The notes under the pieces are model-generated. The model had not been told where the DNA came from. It saw nothing but the letters and a program-made list of their open reading frames with translations, and made no database searches. Source: Hyphomonadaceae bacterium (GTDB lineage Bacteria > Pseudomonadota > Alphaproteobacteria > Caulobacterales > Aquidulcibacteraceae). Taken from it: a stretch of DNA of 64,000 nucleotides. The translations under genes were made by a program, and so were the position numbers. The stretch is taken from contig JALHQO010000014.1 in NCBI GenBank assembly GCA_022841905.1, positions 1-64,000 on the forward strand. Direction: 5' to 3'. Below are positions 1 to 10,841 of this stretch, piece after piece; position 1 is the stretch's first letter; every line of letters starts with the position of its first letter.

Positions 1-1
1 G

Positions 2-295
2 CCTCCATCGCCGCCGGCGCCACCGCCCGTGGTTCAACCGCCGCCAGCGCCGCCCCCTGTGGTGCAACCGCCGCCGCGCAATCCGCTAGGCGGGCGCCCG
101 CGCGACGGCGTTGCGCCGCCACCAGCGCCACCAGCGCCACCACCGCCACCGCCGCCTCCAGTCGTCGTCTCGCCGCCGGCGCCACCCGTTGTCGCGCCTC
201 CACCGCCACCGCCGGCTCCGCCGCCGCCACCACCGGCTTCGGCCGAAGAGGACGAGGCGGAGGCGGAGACACCCACGGTCGCATCGCCGAACTGA
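2..295 (+). CDS. C-terminal proline-rich tail of a protein truncated by the window start
   Basis: The frame is open from base 2 to a TGA at 293-295 and has no convincing internal start, so this is the 3' end of a gene beginning upstream. What is visible is almost entirely proline with alanine and valine: PPP runs, PVVQPPP-type repeats and a basic patch NPLGGRPRDG. It closes with a short acidic end (EEDEAEAE). Such Pro/Ala tails are seen on envelope-spanning or surface proteins, but the functional domain is not in the window, so no function is assigned. The repetitive CCG/CCA/GCG codons also produce open frames on the opposite strand, which are artefacts. Confidence 0.6.
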   Translation, partial: PPSPPAPPPVVQPPPAPPPVVQPPPRNPLGGRPRDGVAPPPAPPAPPPPPPPPVVVSPPAPPVVAPPPPPPAPPPPPPASAEEDEAEAETPTVASPN

Positions 296-379
296 CGTTG
301 CGCGAGATTGCGTTCGCGCGGCCCGCCGTTATGAAAACGCGCGGGCCGCGCACGCGTGCGCCCCAAGAGGAGGAACCCG

Positions 380-1162
380 ATGCGCCTTTCGTCTGAAATT
401 TCCGCTGTCGTGACAGGCGGCGCGTCGGGTCTGGGCAAGGCCACCGCCGCCAAGCTGCGCGCTGAAGGCGTGAAGGTTGCGCTCTTCGACCGCGACGAAG
501 AGCGCGGCGTGGCCGCCGCCGCCGAACTTGGCGCGACGTTCTGCAAGGTCGATGTCACCAGCGATGAAAGCGTCGACGCGGGCTTCGCCGCGGCGCGCAA
601 GGCCAACGGTCAGGAACGCATTCTGGTCAACTGCGCCGGCATCGGCTCAGCTATGAAGACGGCCAGCCGCTCGCGCGAGACGGGCGACATCAAGCATTTC
701 CCGCTCAACATTTTCGAGCTCACCATCCAGATCAATCTGATCGGGACGTTCCGTTGCGTTGCGAAATCCGCCGCGGGCATGCTGACGCTGGAACCGCTCG
801 ACGGCGGCGAGCGCGGCGCCATGGTGATGACGGCGTCCGTCGCCGCTGAAGACGGCCAGATGGGGCAGGCAGCGTATTCAGCGTCGAAAGGCGGCGTTGT
901 CGGCATGACGTTGCCGATCGCGCGCGATCTTTCGGGCGAAGGCATCCGCATCAACACCATCCTGCCGGGCATCTTTGAAACGCCGCTCATGCTGGGCGCG
1001 CCGGAGAAGGTGAAGGAAGCGTTGGCGGCGAGCGTGCCGTTCCCGAAGCGACTCGGAAACCCCGAGGAATACGCGTCGCTGGCGCTCGAGATGCTCCGCA
1101 ACCCTTACTTCAACGGCGAAGACGTCCGCATCGACGGCGCCATCCGCATGGGTTTGCGCTAA
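380..1162 (+). CDS. SDR family dehydrogenase, 3-hydroxyacyl-CoA dehydrogenase type 2 (HSD10)-like
   Basis: A 260-residue NAD(P)-dependent short-chain dehydrogenase. The ATG at 380 follows the ribosome-binding site AGAGGAGGA, which decides against an in-frame start 24 bases upstream. Visible motifs are the cofactor loop TGGASGLG (residues 12-19), NCAG near 84-87, a catalytic Ser near 153, and the YSASK pair Tyr166/Lys170. The NTILPGIFETPL segment and the inserted loop after the NAG motif resemble the HSD17B10 / 3-hydroxy-2-methylbutyryl-CoA dehydrogenase group, which oxidises 3-hydroxyacyl-CoA in fatty-acid or branched-chain amino-acid breakdown. Substrate is inferred from resemblance only. 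A strong terminator follows the stop. Confidence 0.85.
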   Translation: MRLSSEISAVVTGGASGLGKATAAKLRAEGVKVALFDRDEERGVAAAAELGATFCKVDVTSDESVDAGFAAARKANGQERILVNCAGIGSAMKTASRSRETGDIKHFPLNIFELTIQINLIGTFRCVAKSAAGMLTLEPLDGGERGAMVMTASVAAEDGQMGQAAYSASKGGVVGMTLPIARDLSGEGIRINTILPGIFETPLMLGAPEKVKEALAASVPFPKRLGNPEEYASLALEMLRNPYFNGEDVRIDGAIRMGLR

Positions 1163-1193
1163 GCGAACGACCAATCGCGCATCACCCCAACCC

Positions 1194-1224
1194 AAGCCCC
1201 TCCTCTCAAGAGGAGGGGCTTTTT
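1194..1224 (+). terminator. Rho-independent terminator after the HSD10-like gene
   Basis: An 11-bp perfect stem (1194-1204 with 1211-1221), six-base loop CTCAAG, followed by a T run. It lies 31 bases past the stop of the dehydrogenase. Confidence 0.85.
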
Positions 1225-1607
1225 GCTTTTGTTCCGAGGGAAAAGCGATTGGTCGCGGGGCTGCGCGTTCGGGAGCGGGCAGATGTGATTCGGCGCTCAG
1301 CTGCAAAAACATCGAAACGAGTGGGTTTTGCACACAGGCGCGGCGCTTCTGGCGGCTAAAACCCCTGTAAATCAGCTTTTTTGCGTTGCGACTCGGTGGC
1401 TCTCATGCAACGGAATCCGCCGCACACGCCAAAAAGCCTCATTTTTCGGGCTTTTTGGCGCATCTCAAGCGAGGCGCGGTCACGCTCCATCAAGAATTGA
1501 GTGGCATCACTCATAGGCCGGCGGTGAACAGGGTCGTCAGAAACCCACGTATTACCGTCGGTTCGTTGAGTTTAACGCATGACAACCTTTGAAGAGGGGA
1601 ATTAGCA
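1225..1607. other. Intergenic region upstream of the HU gene
   Basis: There is no believable gene here. It holds a strong 12-bp inverted repeat (1427-1460, listed separately) and presumably the HU promoter. The last bases before the HU start contain the purine-rich ribosome-binding site GAAGAGGGGA. Short open frames in this stretch lack coding character. Confidence 0.6.
1427..1460. other. Perfect 12-bp inverted repeat (stem-loop) upstream of HU
   Basis: CGCCAAAAAGCC (1427-1438) and its exact reverse complement (1449-1460) flank a 10-base spacer TCATTTTTCG. The A/T-rich arms could form a bidirectional terminator-like hairpin or a protein-binding palindrome about 150 bases before the HU start. 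No gene immediately precedes it, so a plain terminator role is not obvious. Confidence 0.6.
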
Positions 1608-2018
1608 ATGGCCCGTAAGGCAACCAAGAAGACGACGAAGAAAACCGCCAAGAAGGCGCCGGCTCGCAAGTCGGCCAAGAAGGCGGCAGCACCCGCACCG
1701 AAGGCCGTGAAGGTCTCGGCAGTACCGGGCAAGACGGTGACCGCGAGCGCTCTGCTCCAGGCGATCGCCGATCACCACGGCATCAAGAAGTCGGAAGCCA
1801 AGGTTTTCGTCGACGGCTACATCGACGTCGTGAAGGCCTATGTGCTCAAGGGCGCCAAGGTGAAGATCGGCGACATCGGCATGGTCATGATCCGCGCCCG
1901 CAAGGCCCGCATGGGCCGCAACCCGCAAACGGGTGAGCCGGTGAAGATCAAAGCGTCCAAGAAGCTCGCCTTCCGCCAATCGTCGGTGATGAAGGCGGCG
2001 GTGATGGGCGGCCGCTAA
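1608..2018 (+). CDS. HU-family DNA-binding protein with Lys/Ala-rich N-terminal tail
   Basis: A 136-residue protein. Residues 1 to about 42 are a histone-H1-like tail of KK, KT, KA and PA repeats (ARKATKKTTKKTAKK at the start). From about residue 43 to the end is an HU/IHF fold: helices around SALLQAIADHHGIKKSEA, then a beta arm region ending in ARMGRNPQTGEPVKI, the usual GRNPxTGE signature. HU proteins bend and compact DNA without strong sequence preference; the tail should add non-specific DNA affinity. Ordinary HU is about 90 residues, so the extra length is all tail. The gene is monocistronic, with its own ribosome-binding site and a downstream terminator. Confidence 0.9.
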   Translation: MARKATKKTTKKTAKKAPARKSAKKAAAPAPKAVKVSAVPGKTVTASALLQAIADHHGIKKSEAKVFVDGYIDVVKAYVLKGAKVKIGDIGMVMIRARKARMGRNPQTGEPVKIKASKKLAFRQSSVMKAAVMGGR

Positions 2019-2073
2019 GAGCGGACGCGTCACTGACGCTTGGAAGTTCATAACCCCATCGGGGGTTGTCGAG

Positions 2074-2102
2074 ACGGCCGGTGCGCAAGCGCCGGCCGTT
2101 TT
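2074..2102 (+). terminator. Rho-independent terminator after HU
   Basis: An 11-bp GC-rich stem (2074-2084 with 2089-2099, one G-T pair), GCAA tetraloop, then TTTT. It lies 55 bases past the HU stop. Confidence 0.85.
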
Positions 2103-2166
2103 CGCTTGCGGCTTTGCATGACACACTGGAAAGGAGAGTCGACCGAACCGGGGATTTGAAAGCGGC

Positions 2167-2844
2167 ATGCCGATTCTAGACACGCAGGGGCTGCAGGCCG
2201 TCGGCTGGCACGGCTTTCTGGATTTTCCTTATCTACTCGGCGCGGCGGCGGCCTTGCTGCTGGCCATCGTGCTGGGCGCGTTGATCGCCTTTCACCCGAC
2301 CTCGCAGCGCAGCGTCGACACGATGCGCGAAGCCGAGATGCCGAAGGTCTACATCATCTACGCCCTTATCGGCGCGATGGTCGGCGTCGTCGTGCTCGAA
2401 TACGGCATCGTGGTGGGCTTCATCGTCTTCGGCCTTGGCGGCCTGATGCGCTTCCGCACCGACACTGATAACACGCGCGACACCGGCCGGCTCATTGTAG
2501 TGACGCTGCTCGGCCTGATCAGCGGCCTGAACCTGCCGCACTTCGCCGTGCTGGCCTTCATCTTCGCCTGGGTGCTGATCTATATCTTCGACGGACACCC
2601 GGTGTGCAGCATTGAGGTCAAAGAGATTCCCAAGGGCAAGGTGAGGGACGCGGCTGATGCGTACCGTCGTGTGCTCACCGAGCAGAACTGCAAGGTCATC
2701 AGCGAAGACAAATCCTTCTCCAAGAGCCGCGTCGACTTCGTCTTCCGGCTGCCGCGCAATCTCACGCAGGAGGCGCTGCACACGGCGCTGTGTGCGCAAG
2801 TGCCTCCCGAAATTCGCGGCGAACTCGATTGGGAAGTCGAGTAG
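2167..2844 (+). CDS. Multi-pass inner-membrane protein of unknown function (DUF4956/MgtC-like appearance)
   Basis: A 225-residue protein with hydrophobic spans at roughly residues 22-42, 62-96 (a long double span containing GFIVFGLGGLMRFRTDTDN) and 112-142, then a soluble C-terminal domain of about 80 residues with a ferredoxin-like alternation of strands and helices. The Arg-rich loop after the second span and the following LIVVTLLGLISGL resemble membrane proteins of the DUF4956 / MgtC type. I cannot assign a transport or regulatory role. It starts at an ATG 148 bases after the HU stop, and the next gene follows its stop by one base, so the two are probably co-transcribed. Confidence 0.6.
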   Translation: MPILDTQGLQAVGWHGFLDFPYLLGAAAALLLAIVLGALIAFHPTSQRSVDTMREAEMPKVYIIYALIGAMVGVVVLEYGIVVGFIVFGLGGLMRFRTDTDNTRDTGRLIVVTLLGLISGLNLPHFAVLAFIFAWVLIYIFDGHPVCSIEVKEIPKGKVRDAADAYRRVLTEQNCKVISEDKSFSKSRVDFVFRLPRNLTQEALHTALCAQVPPEIRGELDWEVE

Positions 2845-2845
2845 C

Positions 2846-3208
2846 ATGATCGCGCGCTTCGCCTTCACGGCGGTCGTCGCGCTGATGCTTACCGGTTGCG
2901 CGGGCTTGCGCGCGATGCACGCCAATCAGGACTGCAATTACGGACGCGACCCAAGCTGGCGGCAGGTCGAAGCGCCAGCAGATGCGGAACGCTATCGCCA
3001 GCTCGCGCGGGCTCATCCCAGTGAAGAGCGCGCACCCGTCTTACCGCGCGAGGTCTGGTTCGAGCGCGCCGATGGTTCAGTAAAATATTGTGTGATCGAT
3101 GCGCGGCCGCTCTTGTGCGACACGCAGAGCGGAACTTGGTGGGACTTTGAGCAAACCGAAGAAGGGCCGCGCACGAGCGGCGCCAATTTCGGCATCTGCC
3201 TGACTTGA
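2846..3208 (+). CDS. Small putative lipoprotein
   Basis: A 120-residue protein starting at the ATG one base after the preceding TAG. Residues 1-17 are a lipoprotein signal peptide ending in the lipobox LTGC, so the mature protein should be acylated on that cysteine and anchored in the envelope. The mature part is short and polar with two further cysteines in VKYCVIDARPLLC. I do not recognise the family. It forms a two-gene unit with the membrane protein upstream. Confidence 0.65.
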   Translation: MIARFAFTAVVALMLTGCAGLRAMHANQDCNYGRDPSWRQVEAPADAERYRQLARAHPSEERAPVLPREVWFERADGSVKYCVIDARPLLCDTQSGTWWDFEQTEEGPRTSGANFGICLT

Positions 3209-3212
3209 TCGC

Positions 3213-3419
3213 TTAGCTCTTTGCCTTCGCGTTGCGCGCCGTTACGCTCTCACCGCCGATGCCCCAATTGTCGGTCTCGACCTCCTCGATAATCACCACC
3301 GTCGTCGCCGGGTTCTTGTTCAGCACGCGCTGGAGCAAATCCGTCGTACCCTTGATCAGTTCGGCTTTCTGCTCAGCTGTCGCGCCGGTCTTGGTGATCT
3401 TGATGTTGACGTAGGGCAT
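3213..3419 (-). CDS. 4-oxalocrotonate tautomerase family protein
   Basis: A 68-residue protein starting MPYVNIKITK. After Met removal Pro1 is the catalytic base of this family, which decides for the ATG at 3419 rather than an in-frame start 66 bases upstream. The ribosome-binding site GAGGA precedes it. Further family features are the helix TAEQKAELIKGTTDLL and the strand TTVVIIEEV. These enzymes interconvert enol and keto acids; substrate unknown. It lies 7 bases after the aldo/keto reductase stop and is the last gene of a three-gene minus-strand operon (ABC ATPase, reductase, tautomerase). Confidence 0.88.
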   Translation of the reverse strand: MPYVNIKITKTGATAEQKAELIKGTTDLLQRVLNKNPATTVVIIEEVETDNWGIGGESVTARNAKAKS

Positions 3420-3426
3420 CTGGTCC

Positions 3427-4410
3427 TCACGCGAAGCCGGCGACGGGGTGGGGGACGTACGGCGCTTCGAGCTGCTTGATCTCATCGCCGCTCAACGTGA
3501 CGTCCACCGCCGCGACTGCGTCGTCCAACTGTGCCGGCTTGGTCGCACCCACAATCGGCGCCGTCACGCCCGGCTTCGCCAGCAGCCACGCCAGCGCCAC
3601 CTGCGCGCGCGGCAGCCCGCGCGCTTCGCTGATCGCGCCGACAGCATCGATCACTGCGCCATCCGCCTCAGCCGTCTTCTTATAGAGATACTGTCCAAAC
3701 CGATCGCTCTCACTGCGCTCGGTGACAACATCCGTCGACCGCGCCAGCCGCCCGCGCGCCAGCGGCGACCACGGGATGACGCCAATGCCTTGATCGCGGC
3801 AGAGCGGCAGCATCTCGCGCTCTTCTTCGCGATAGAGCAGGTTTAAATGGTTCTGCATCGAGATGAAGCGCGTCCAACCGTTTGCGCTCTGCAGCGCCAG
3901 CGCCTGCATGAACTGCCACGCCCACATTGATGACGCGCCGATGTAACGCGCCTTGCCGCTCTTCACGACATCATGAAGCGCTTCCAGCGTCTCCTCGATC
4001 GGCGTCTCCGGATCGAGGCGGTGGATTTGGTAGAGATCGACATAGTCCGTACCGAGCCGCTGCAAGCTTGCATCGATCTCGCCGAAGATGTGTTTGCGCG
4101 AAAGCCCTTTGCCGTTCGGATCATTGGCGCGCATCTCGCCGTGCACCTTGGTGGCGATCACGATCTCGTCGCGCTTGGCGTAGCGCTTAATGGCGCGGCC
4201 GAGGAATTCCTCGCTCGTGCCGCTGGAATAGACGTTGGCTGTATCAAAGAAATTGATGCCGGCCTCGACCACGCGTTTGTAGAACGGCTGCGCCGCGTCT
4301 TCGTTCAGAGCCCACGGATGGTTGCCCTTGGTCCCATCCGCATACGCCATCGTGCCGAGGCAGATGCGCGAGACCTTGAGGCCGCTCCTCCCGAGATTGA
4401 CGTATTTCAT
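3427..4410 (-). CDS. Aldo/keto reductase
   Basis: A 327-residue (alpha/beta)8 NADPH-dependent oxidoreductase. The catalytic tetrad is visible: Asp56 and Tyr61 in FFDTANVYS, Lys88 in IATKVHG and His130 in YQIHRLDP. SMQNHLNLLYREEE and the late GATKPAQLDD segment are the usual cofactor-binding region. The start resembles the AKR11/YajO-like group (LGRSGLKVSRICLGTM). It reduces carbonyls; substrate cannot be told. The start codon overlaps the stop of the upstream ABC ATPase by 4 bases (ATGA), so the two are translationally coupled. Confidence 0.9.
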   Translation of the reverse strand: MKYVNLGRSGLKVSRICLGTMAYADGTKGNHPWALNEDAAQPFYKRVVEAGINFFDTANVYSSGTSEEFLGRAIKRYAKRDEIVIATKVHGEMRANDPNGKGLSRKHIFGEIDASLQRLGTDYVDLYQIHRLDPETPIEETLEALHDVVKSGKARYIGASSMWAWQFMQALALQSANGWTRFISMQNHLNLLYREEEREMLPLCRDQGIGVIPWSPLARGRLARSTDVVTERSESDRFGQYLYKKTAEADGAVIDAVGAISEARGLPRAQVALAWLLAKPGVTAPIVGATKPAQLDDAVAAVDVTLSGDEIKQLEAPYVPHPVAGFA

Positions 4411-5351
4411 GCCGTCAGCTCCACGAACACGTCTTCCAAGTCCGGTTCTTCGATCGAGAGATCCTTGATCGTGATGCCGGCATTGCGCACGCGGTCGAGC
4501 ATTTCTTCGACGCTATGCGCGCCCGTGCTGTAGGTGACGGCGATTGCCCCGCTCGGGCGCATGGCGAAGGTCACGTCCTCGAAGCCCTTCACCGGCAACG
4601 TCGGCGGCGTTTGCGGCGTCACCACCAAAGTCTTGCGATCCAGCCTCGAGATCAATTTATGCGTTGGCTCGCACGCGATAACCTTGCCATGATTGATGAT
4701 CGCAATCGTATCGCACAGCTCTTGCGCTTCCTCGAGATAGTGCGTCGTCAGCACGATCGTCACGCCGGACGCATGCAGCGCGCGCACATACTCCCACAAC
4801 TGCCGCCGCAGCTCCACGTCGACGCCCGCCGTCGGCTCATCCAACACCAGAACAGGCGGCGCATGCACCATCGCCTTCGCCACCAGCAGGCGCCGCTTCA
4901 TGCCGCCGGATAGCGTCCGCGCATACGCGTCGCGTTTGTCCCACAAGCCGACCGCGCGCAGAATCTCTTCCGTCTTCCGCTCACTCTTCGGCACGCCGTA
5001 ATAGCCCGCCTGAATCTCCAACGCTTCGCCGGGGGAGAAGAAGGGGTCCATGTTGAGTTCTTGCGGCACGATGCCGATGGCGCCGCGCGCATTCATCGGG
5101 TCAGCGTCGATATCGTGGCCCCAGATCGACGCTGTGCCGCCGCTCTTCACGACGAGGCCACCGAGAATGTTGATGAAGGTCGACTTGCCGGCGCCGTTCG
5201 GCCCCAGCAGCCCGAAGAACGAGCCGCGCGGGATGGCGAGATCGACCGTCTTCAGCGCGTGCGTGGGCTTGCCCTTGCCTTGGGCGCGGTAGGTTTTGTC
5301 GAGGCCCGTGGCTTCGATGGCGAAATCCGGCGACGATGTGGGTGCGAGCAT
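4407..5351 (-). CDS. ABC transporter ATP-binding protein (ABC-2 type, YadG-like)
   Basis: A 314-residue ATPase subunit. Walker A GPNGAGKST is at residues 50-58, the signature LSGGM at 147-151, Walker B VLVLDEPTAGVD at 167-178, and the H-loop in LTTHYLEEAQ. The C-terminal 80 residues form the extra domain typical of ABC-2/drug-export ATPases (ending in DLEDVFVELTA). It would power an inner-membrane permease, but no permease gene lies on either side: downstream are an aldo/keto reductase and a tautomerase, upstream a divergent small gene. The partner must be elsewhere, or the operon has been rearranged. Confidence 0.9.
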   Translation of the reverse strand: MLAPTSSPDFAIEATGLDKTYRAQGKGKPTHALKTVDLAIPRGSFFGLLGPNGAGKSTFINILGGLVVKSGGTASIWGHDIDADPMNARGAIGIVPQELNMDPFFSPGEALEIQAGYYGVPKSERKTEEILRAVGLWDKRDAYARTLSGGMKRRLLVAKAMVHAPPVLVLDEPTAGVDVELRRQLWEYVRALHASGVTIVLTTHYLEEAQELCDTIAIINHGKVIACEPTHKLISRLDRKTLVVTPQTPPTLPVKGFEDVTFAMRPSGAIAVTYSTGAHSVEEMLDRVRNAGITIKDLSIEEPDLEDVFVELTA

Positions 5352-5443
5352 GGGAAACCTGAGCGCTCGCCACGTTGCGCGGCGGCGCGATGCGCTCTAG
5401 GTACGGGCGCGCGCGACGCGCTTCAACCCGGACCCGGCAAAGA

Positions 5444-5674
5444 ATGACCAAGCTCCGCGACAATCCGCTGACCGACGCATCCACGCCCGGCCATCCCGAC
5501 GCTCTACCCGCGCCGGAAATCATCATGGTCACCTCGCGCCGCGTGAAGTGCGATGGCGGCGGCGGCGCGCTCGGCCACCCGGTCGTCTATTACGACATGG
5601 GCGAAGAGCCCTTCGTCGAATGCGGCTATTGCGACCGCCGCTTCGTCTTGGCCGAAGGCGCGGACGGGCACTAA
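5444..5674 (+). CDS. Zinc-finger domain protein, CHCC type (NDUFS6-like)
   Basis: A 76-residue protein. Its second half carries the zf-CHCC pattern: Cys in VKCDGGGGALGHP, the His in GHP, then CGYC. This domain is shared with the NDUFS6/13-kDa subunit of respiratory complex I and with many short alphaproteobacterial proteins, where it is thought to bind one zinc. The ATG at 5444 leaves a polar N-terminal extension of about 30 residues; an in-frame start 69 bases upstream would add only Arg-rich sequence of low plausibility. It stands alone, divergent from the ABC ATPase gene. Confidence 0.8.
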   Translation: MTKLRDNPLTDASTPGHPDALPAPEIIMVTSRRVKCDGGGGALGHPVVYYDMGEEPFVECGYCDRRFVLAEGADGH

Positions 5675-5755
5675 CAAAGAAATCGACGAACGGGTCCGAT
5701 TTCGGCGTGTAACGCGCGGGCCCCGTTCCTAGATCGCGTGCAGAGGAGACTTCCA

Positions 5756-6559
5756 ATGCCCGCACGCCCTGCCGACGCCGCCATGTTCCACGCGCTCCAC
5801 AACGACCTGCTCATCCTCCCAAACGCCTGGGACGCCGCCTCCGCGCGCGTTACTCAAGATATTGGCGCCAAAGCCATCGCCACATCGAGCGCCGCCGTCG
5901 CCTGGTCGCAGGGCTACGCTGACGGCCATCACTTTCCGCCTGCGCGTCTCGTCACTGTGATCGAGGACATCGCCCGCGTCGTCAGCGTGCCGATCACGTG
6001 CGATGCGGAGGGCGGCTATTCGGATGATCCGAAGCAAGCGGCGGGAAATGTCCGCGCGCTGATCGGCGCCGGCGCTGTCGGCATCAATCTGGAAGATGGC
6101 CGGGAGCCGCACGAATTGCATCTGAAAAAGATCGAAGCCATCCGCACCGTCGCCGAGCGCGAAGGCGTCAACCTCTTCATCAACGCCCGCACCGATGTCG
6201 TGCTGAAGCAACTCGTTCCAGCCGAGCAGGTGGTCGAGGAAACACTGCGCCGCGCCGCCGGCATCAAAGCCGCCGGCGCCAGCGGCCTGTTCGTGCCTGG
6301 CATTTTCGAAGCAGCGCAGATCGCCGCCATCGTGCAGGGGGCAGGGCTGCCGGTTAATATCATGGCCCGCCCCGGCGTGCCGAAACTGGCGGAACTCAAA
6401 GCGATCGGCGTCAAGCGCCTCAGTGCGGCCACCTCGATCTACACAGCCGCCATGAACACCGTGATCGCGGCCAGTCAAGCGTTCCTTGAAACCGCCGATT
6501 CCGACGCACTCTGGTCTAAACGCGGCACGCCGCCCGATTACAATAAGCTGTTCGGTTGA
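5756..6559 (+). CDS. Isocitrate lyase / PEP mutase family protein
   Basis: A 267-residue (alpha/beta)8 enzyme of the PEP mutase/isocitrate lyase superfamily. Seen are NAWDAASAR near the start, the metal-binding DAEGGYSDD, GINLEDG and NARTDV. These place it with the stand-alone C-C bond lyases (2-methylisocitrate lyase, oxaloacetase or carboxyvinyl-carboxyphosphonate types), but the exact reaction is not resolvable by eye. The start follows the ribosome-binding site AGAGGAGA at 5742-5749. It lies 37 bases upstream of polA, with no terminator seen between them. Confidence 0.85.
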   Translation: MPARPADAAMFHALHNDLLILPNAWDAASARVTQDIGAKAIATSSAAVAWSQGYADGHHFPPARLVTVIEDIARVVSVPITCDAEGGYSDDPKQAAGNVRALIGAGAVGINLEDGREPHELHLKKIEAIRTVAEREGVNLFINARTDVVLKQLVPAEQVVEETLRRAAGIKAAGASGLFVPGIFEAAQIAAIVQGAGLPVNIMARPGVPKLAELKAIGVKRLSAATSIYTAAMNTVIAASQAFLETADSDALWSKRGTPPDYNKLFG

Positions 6560-6596
6560 GGGCTGACGACTCTCCGCCAATTGCCTAGATAGGCGC

Positions 6597-9476
<2,880 letters not shown>

Positions 9477-9515
9477 TGGTTTGCCGCAGGCGAAATCCAC
9501 GCGCATAAAGTGCGC

Positions 9516-9971
9516 ATGAAACACCGCATCGCCGCCGCCTTCTTCGCCCTGGCGCTCAGCGCCTGCTCGCCGCCTGCGCCAGCTGCGCCCGAGCCCGCGC
9601 CAGTCGTGGAAACGCCAGCGCAGCCCGAGACGCCCGGCGTCTCCGTCTCCTTCATGGCGCCATCCGGCAACATCGCCTGCATCTACACCCCAGCCGGCGG
9701 CACGGCGGTGTACCAAACAGCCGACGGCCGCGCCGAGCTTTCCTGCGACCGCAACGAGCCAGACTATCTGCGCGTCGTGTTGTTCGAAGCTGGTCCCGCG
9801 CAAATCGTCCCCACCGATGAACGCGGCTGCTGCAGCGGCGAAGTCATTGCGTATGGCGAGCGCTGGATGGATGGCCCGTTTATTTGCGATGTCACCGAGG
9901 CGGGCGTTCGATGCGCGAACACCGCCGGCCACGGCTTCACACTGAGCCGCACCCGGGCGGACGTGCGCTAG
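9516..9971 (+). CDS. Putative lipoprotein (DUF6636-like C-terminal domain)
   Basis: A 151-residue protein with a signal peptide and the lipobox LSAC near residue 17, then a Pro/Ala-rich linker (PPAPAAPEPAPVVETP). A compact Cys-containing domain follows: SFMAPSGNIACIY, SCDR, GCCSG, FICDV, RCANTAGHGFTLSR. The PSGNIAC...GHGFTLSR pattern resembles the DUF6636 family. Six or more cysteines suggest disulphides in the periplasm. The ATG at 9516 was preferred to a GTG six bases upstream. Function unknown. Confidence 0.65.
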   Translation: MKHRIAAAFFALALSACSPPAPAAPEPAPVVETPAQPETPGVSVSFMAPSGNIACIYTPAGGTAVYQTADGRAELSCDRNEPDYLRVVLFEAGPAQIVPTDERGCCSGEVIAYGERWMDGPFICDVTEAGVRCANTAGHGFTLSRTRADVR

Positions 9972-10142
9972 CGCCTTAGTTTCATCATCATTCGCCGATG
10001 TGGCGCTGCGGCCGGCGCGGCGCGCGTTCAATTTCCAGAGAGCGTGTGCGCAACGGGCCAGAACCTGTTTCCATCTCGGCCATTGACGGCTAAGACTGCC
10101 GACGCCAGTTCATTACGGCAAAGTCAGGAACCTCACGCGCCC

Positions 10143-10841
10143 ATGGCTACAATCGCCCTTGTCGACGACGACGAGAACATCCTCGCTTCCTTGAAACTTC
10201 TGTTCGAGGGCGAAGGCTACACCGTGCGCACCTATACGGACGGCGCCGCAGCGCTTGCCGCGCTCTCGGAGACGCCGCCGGACATCGCTGTGCTTGATAT
10301 CAAGATGCCGCGCATGGACGGCGTCGAAGTGCTGCGCCGCTTGCGCCAGGGTTCGAACCTGCCGGTCATCTTCCTCACCTCGAAGGACGATGAGATGGAT
10401 GAGGTTGTCGGCTTCAATGTCGGCGCCGATGATTACATCAAGAAGCCGTTCTCCCAGCGCCTGCTGAGCGAGCGCGTGAAGGCGCTGCTGCGGCGCACGC
10501 GCGCCGGCACGCCTGGCGCCGAGCCGGTGGGCGACAAAAAGCCGATTGTGCGCGGCGAGTTGACGCTCGATCCCAACCGCCACGCCTGCACCTGGAAAGG
10601 TGAGGCGGTTCGGCTCACAGTGACGGAATTCCTCATCCTCCAGGCGCTGGCGCAGCGCCCGGGTTATGTAAAAAGCCGCGACCAATTGATGGACGCGGCG
10701 TATGACGATCAGGTCTATGTCGACGACAGAACCATCGACTCGCACATCAAGCGGCTCCGCAAGAAGTTCCGCGACATCGACGGCGACTTCGACGCGATCG
10801 AAACCCTCTATGGCGTCGGCTATCGGTACAACGAAGCCTGA
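10143..10841 (+). CDS. chvI: Two-component response regulator ChvI
   Basis: A 232-residue OmpR-family regulator. The receiver domain (1-120) has the acidic pocket VDDDE and the phosphoacceptor Asp52 in [10 protein letters not shown], Thr in [11 protein letters not shown], and Lys in IKKPFS. The winged-helix effector domain (about 135-230) ends [16 protein letters not shown]. The sequence and the partner kinase overlapping it match the ChvI/ChvG pair of alphaproteobacteria, which controls envelope, acid and osmotic stress responses. The ATG at 10143 starts exactly at the receiver domain. Confidence 0.93.
   Translation: MATIALVDDDENILASLKLLFEGEGYTVRTYTDGAAALAALSETPPDIAVLDIKMPRMDGVEVLRRLRQGSNLPVIFLTSKDDEMDEVVGFNVGADDYIKKPFSQRLLSERVKALLRRTRAGTPGAEPVGDKKPIVRGELTLDPNRHACTWKGEAVRLTVTEFLILQALAQRPGYVKSRDQLMDAAYDDQVYVDDRTIDSHIKRLRKKFRDIDGDFDAIETLYGVGYRYNEA

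Noticed and set aside
34-606. Glycine-rich open frame antisense to the proline-rich tail and the start of the dehydrogenase
   Set aside because: It is the complement of poly-Pro codons; no ribosome-binding site, and it overlaps two supported genes.
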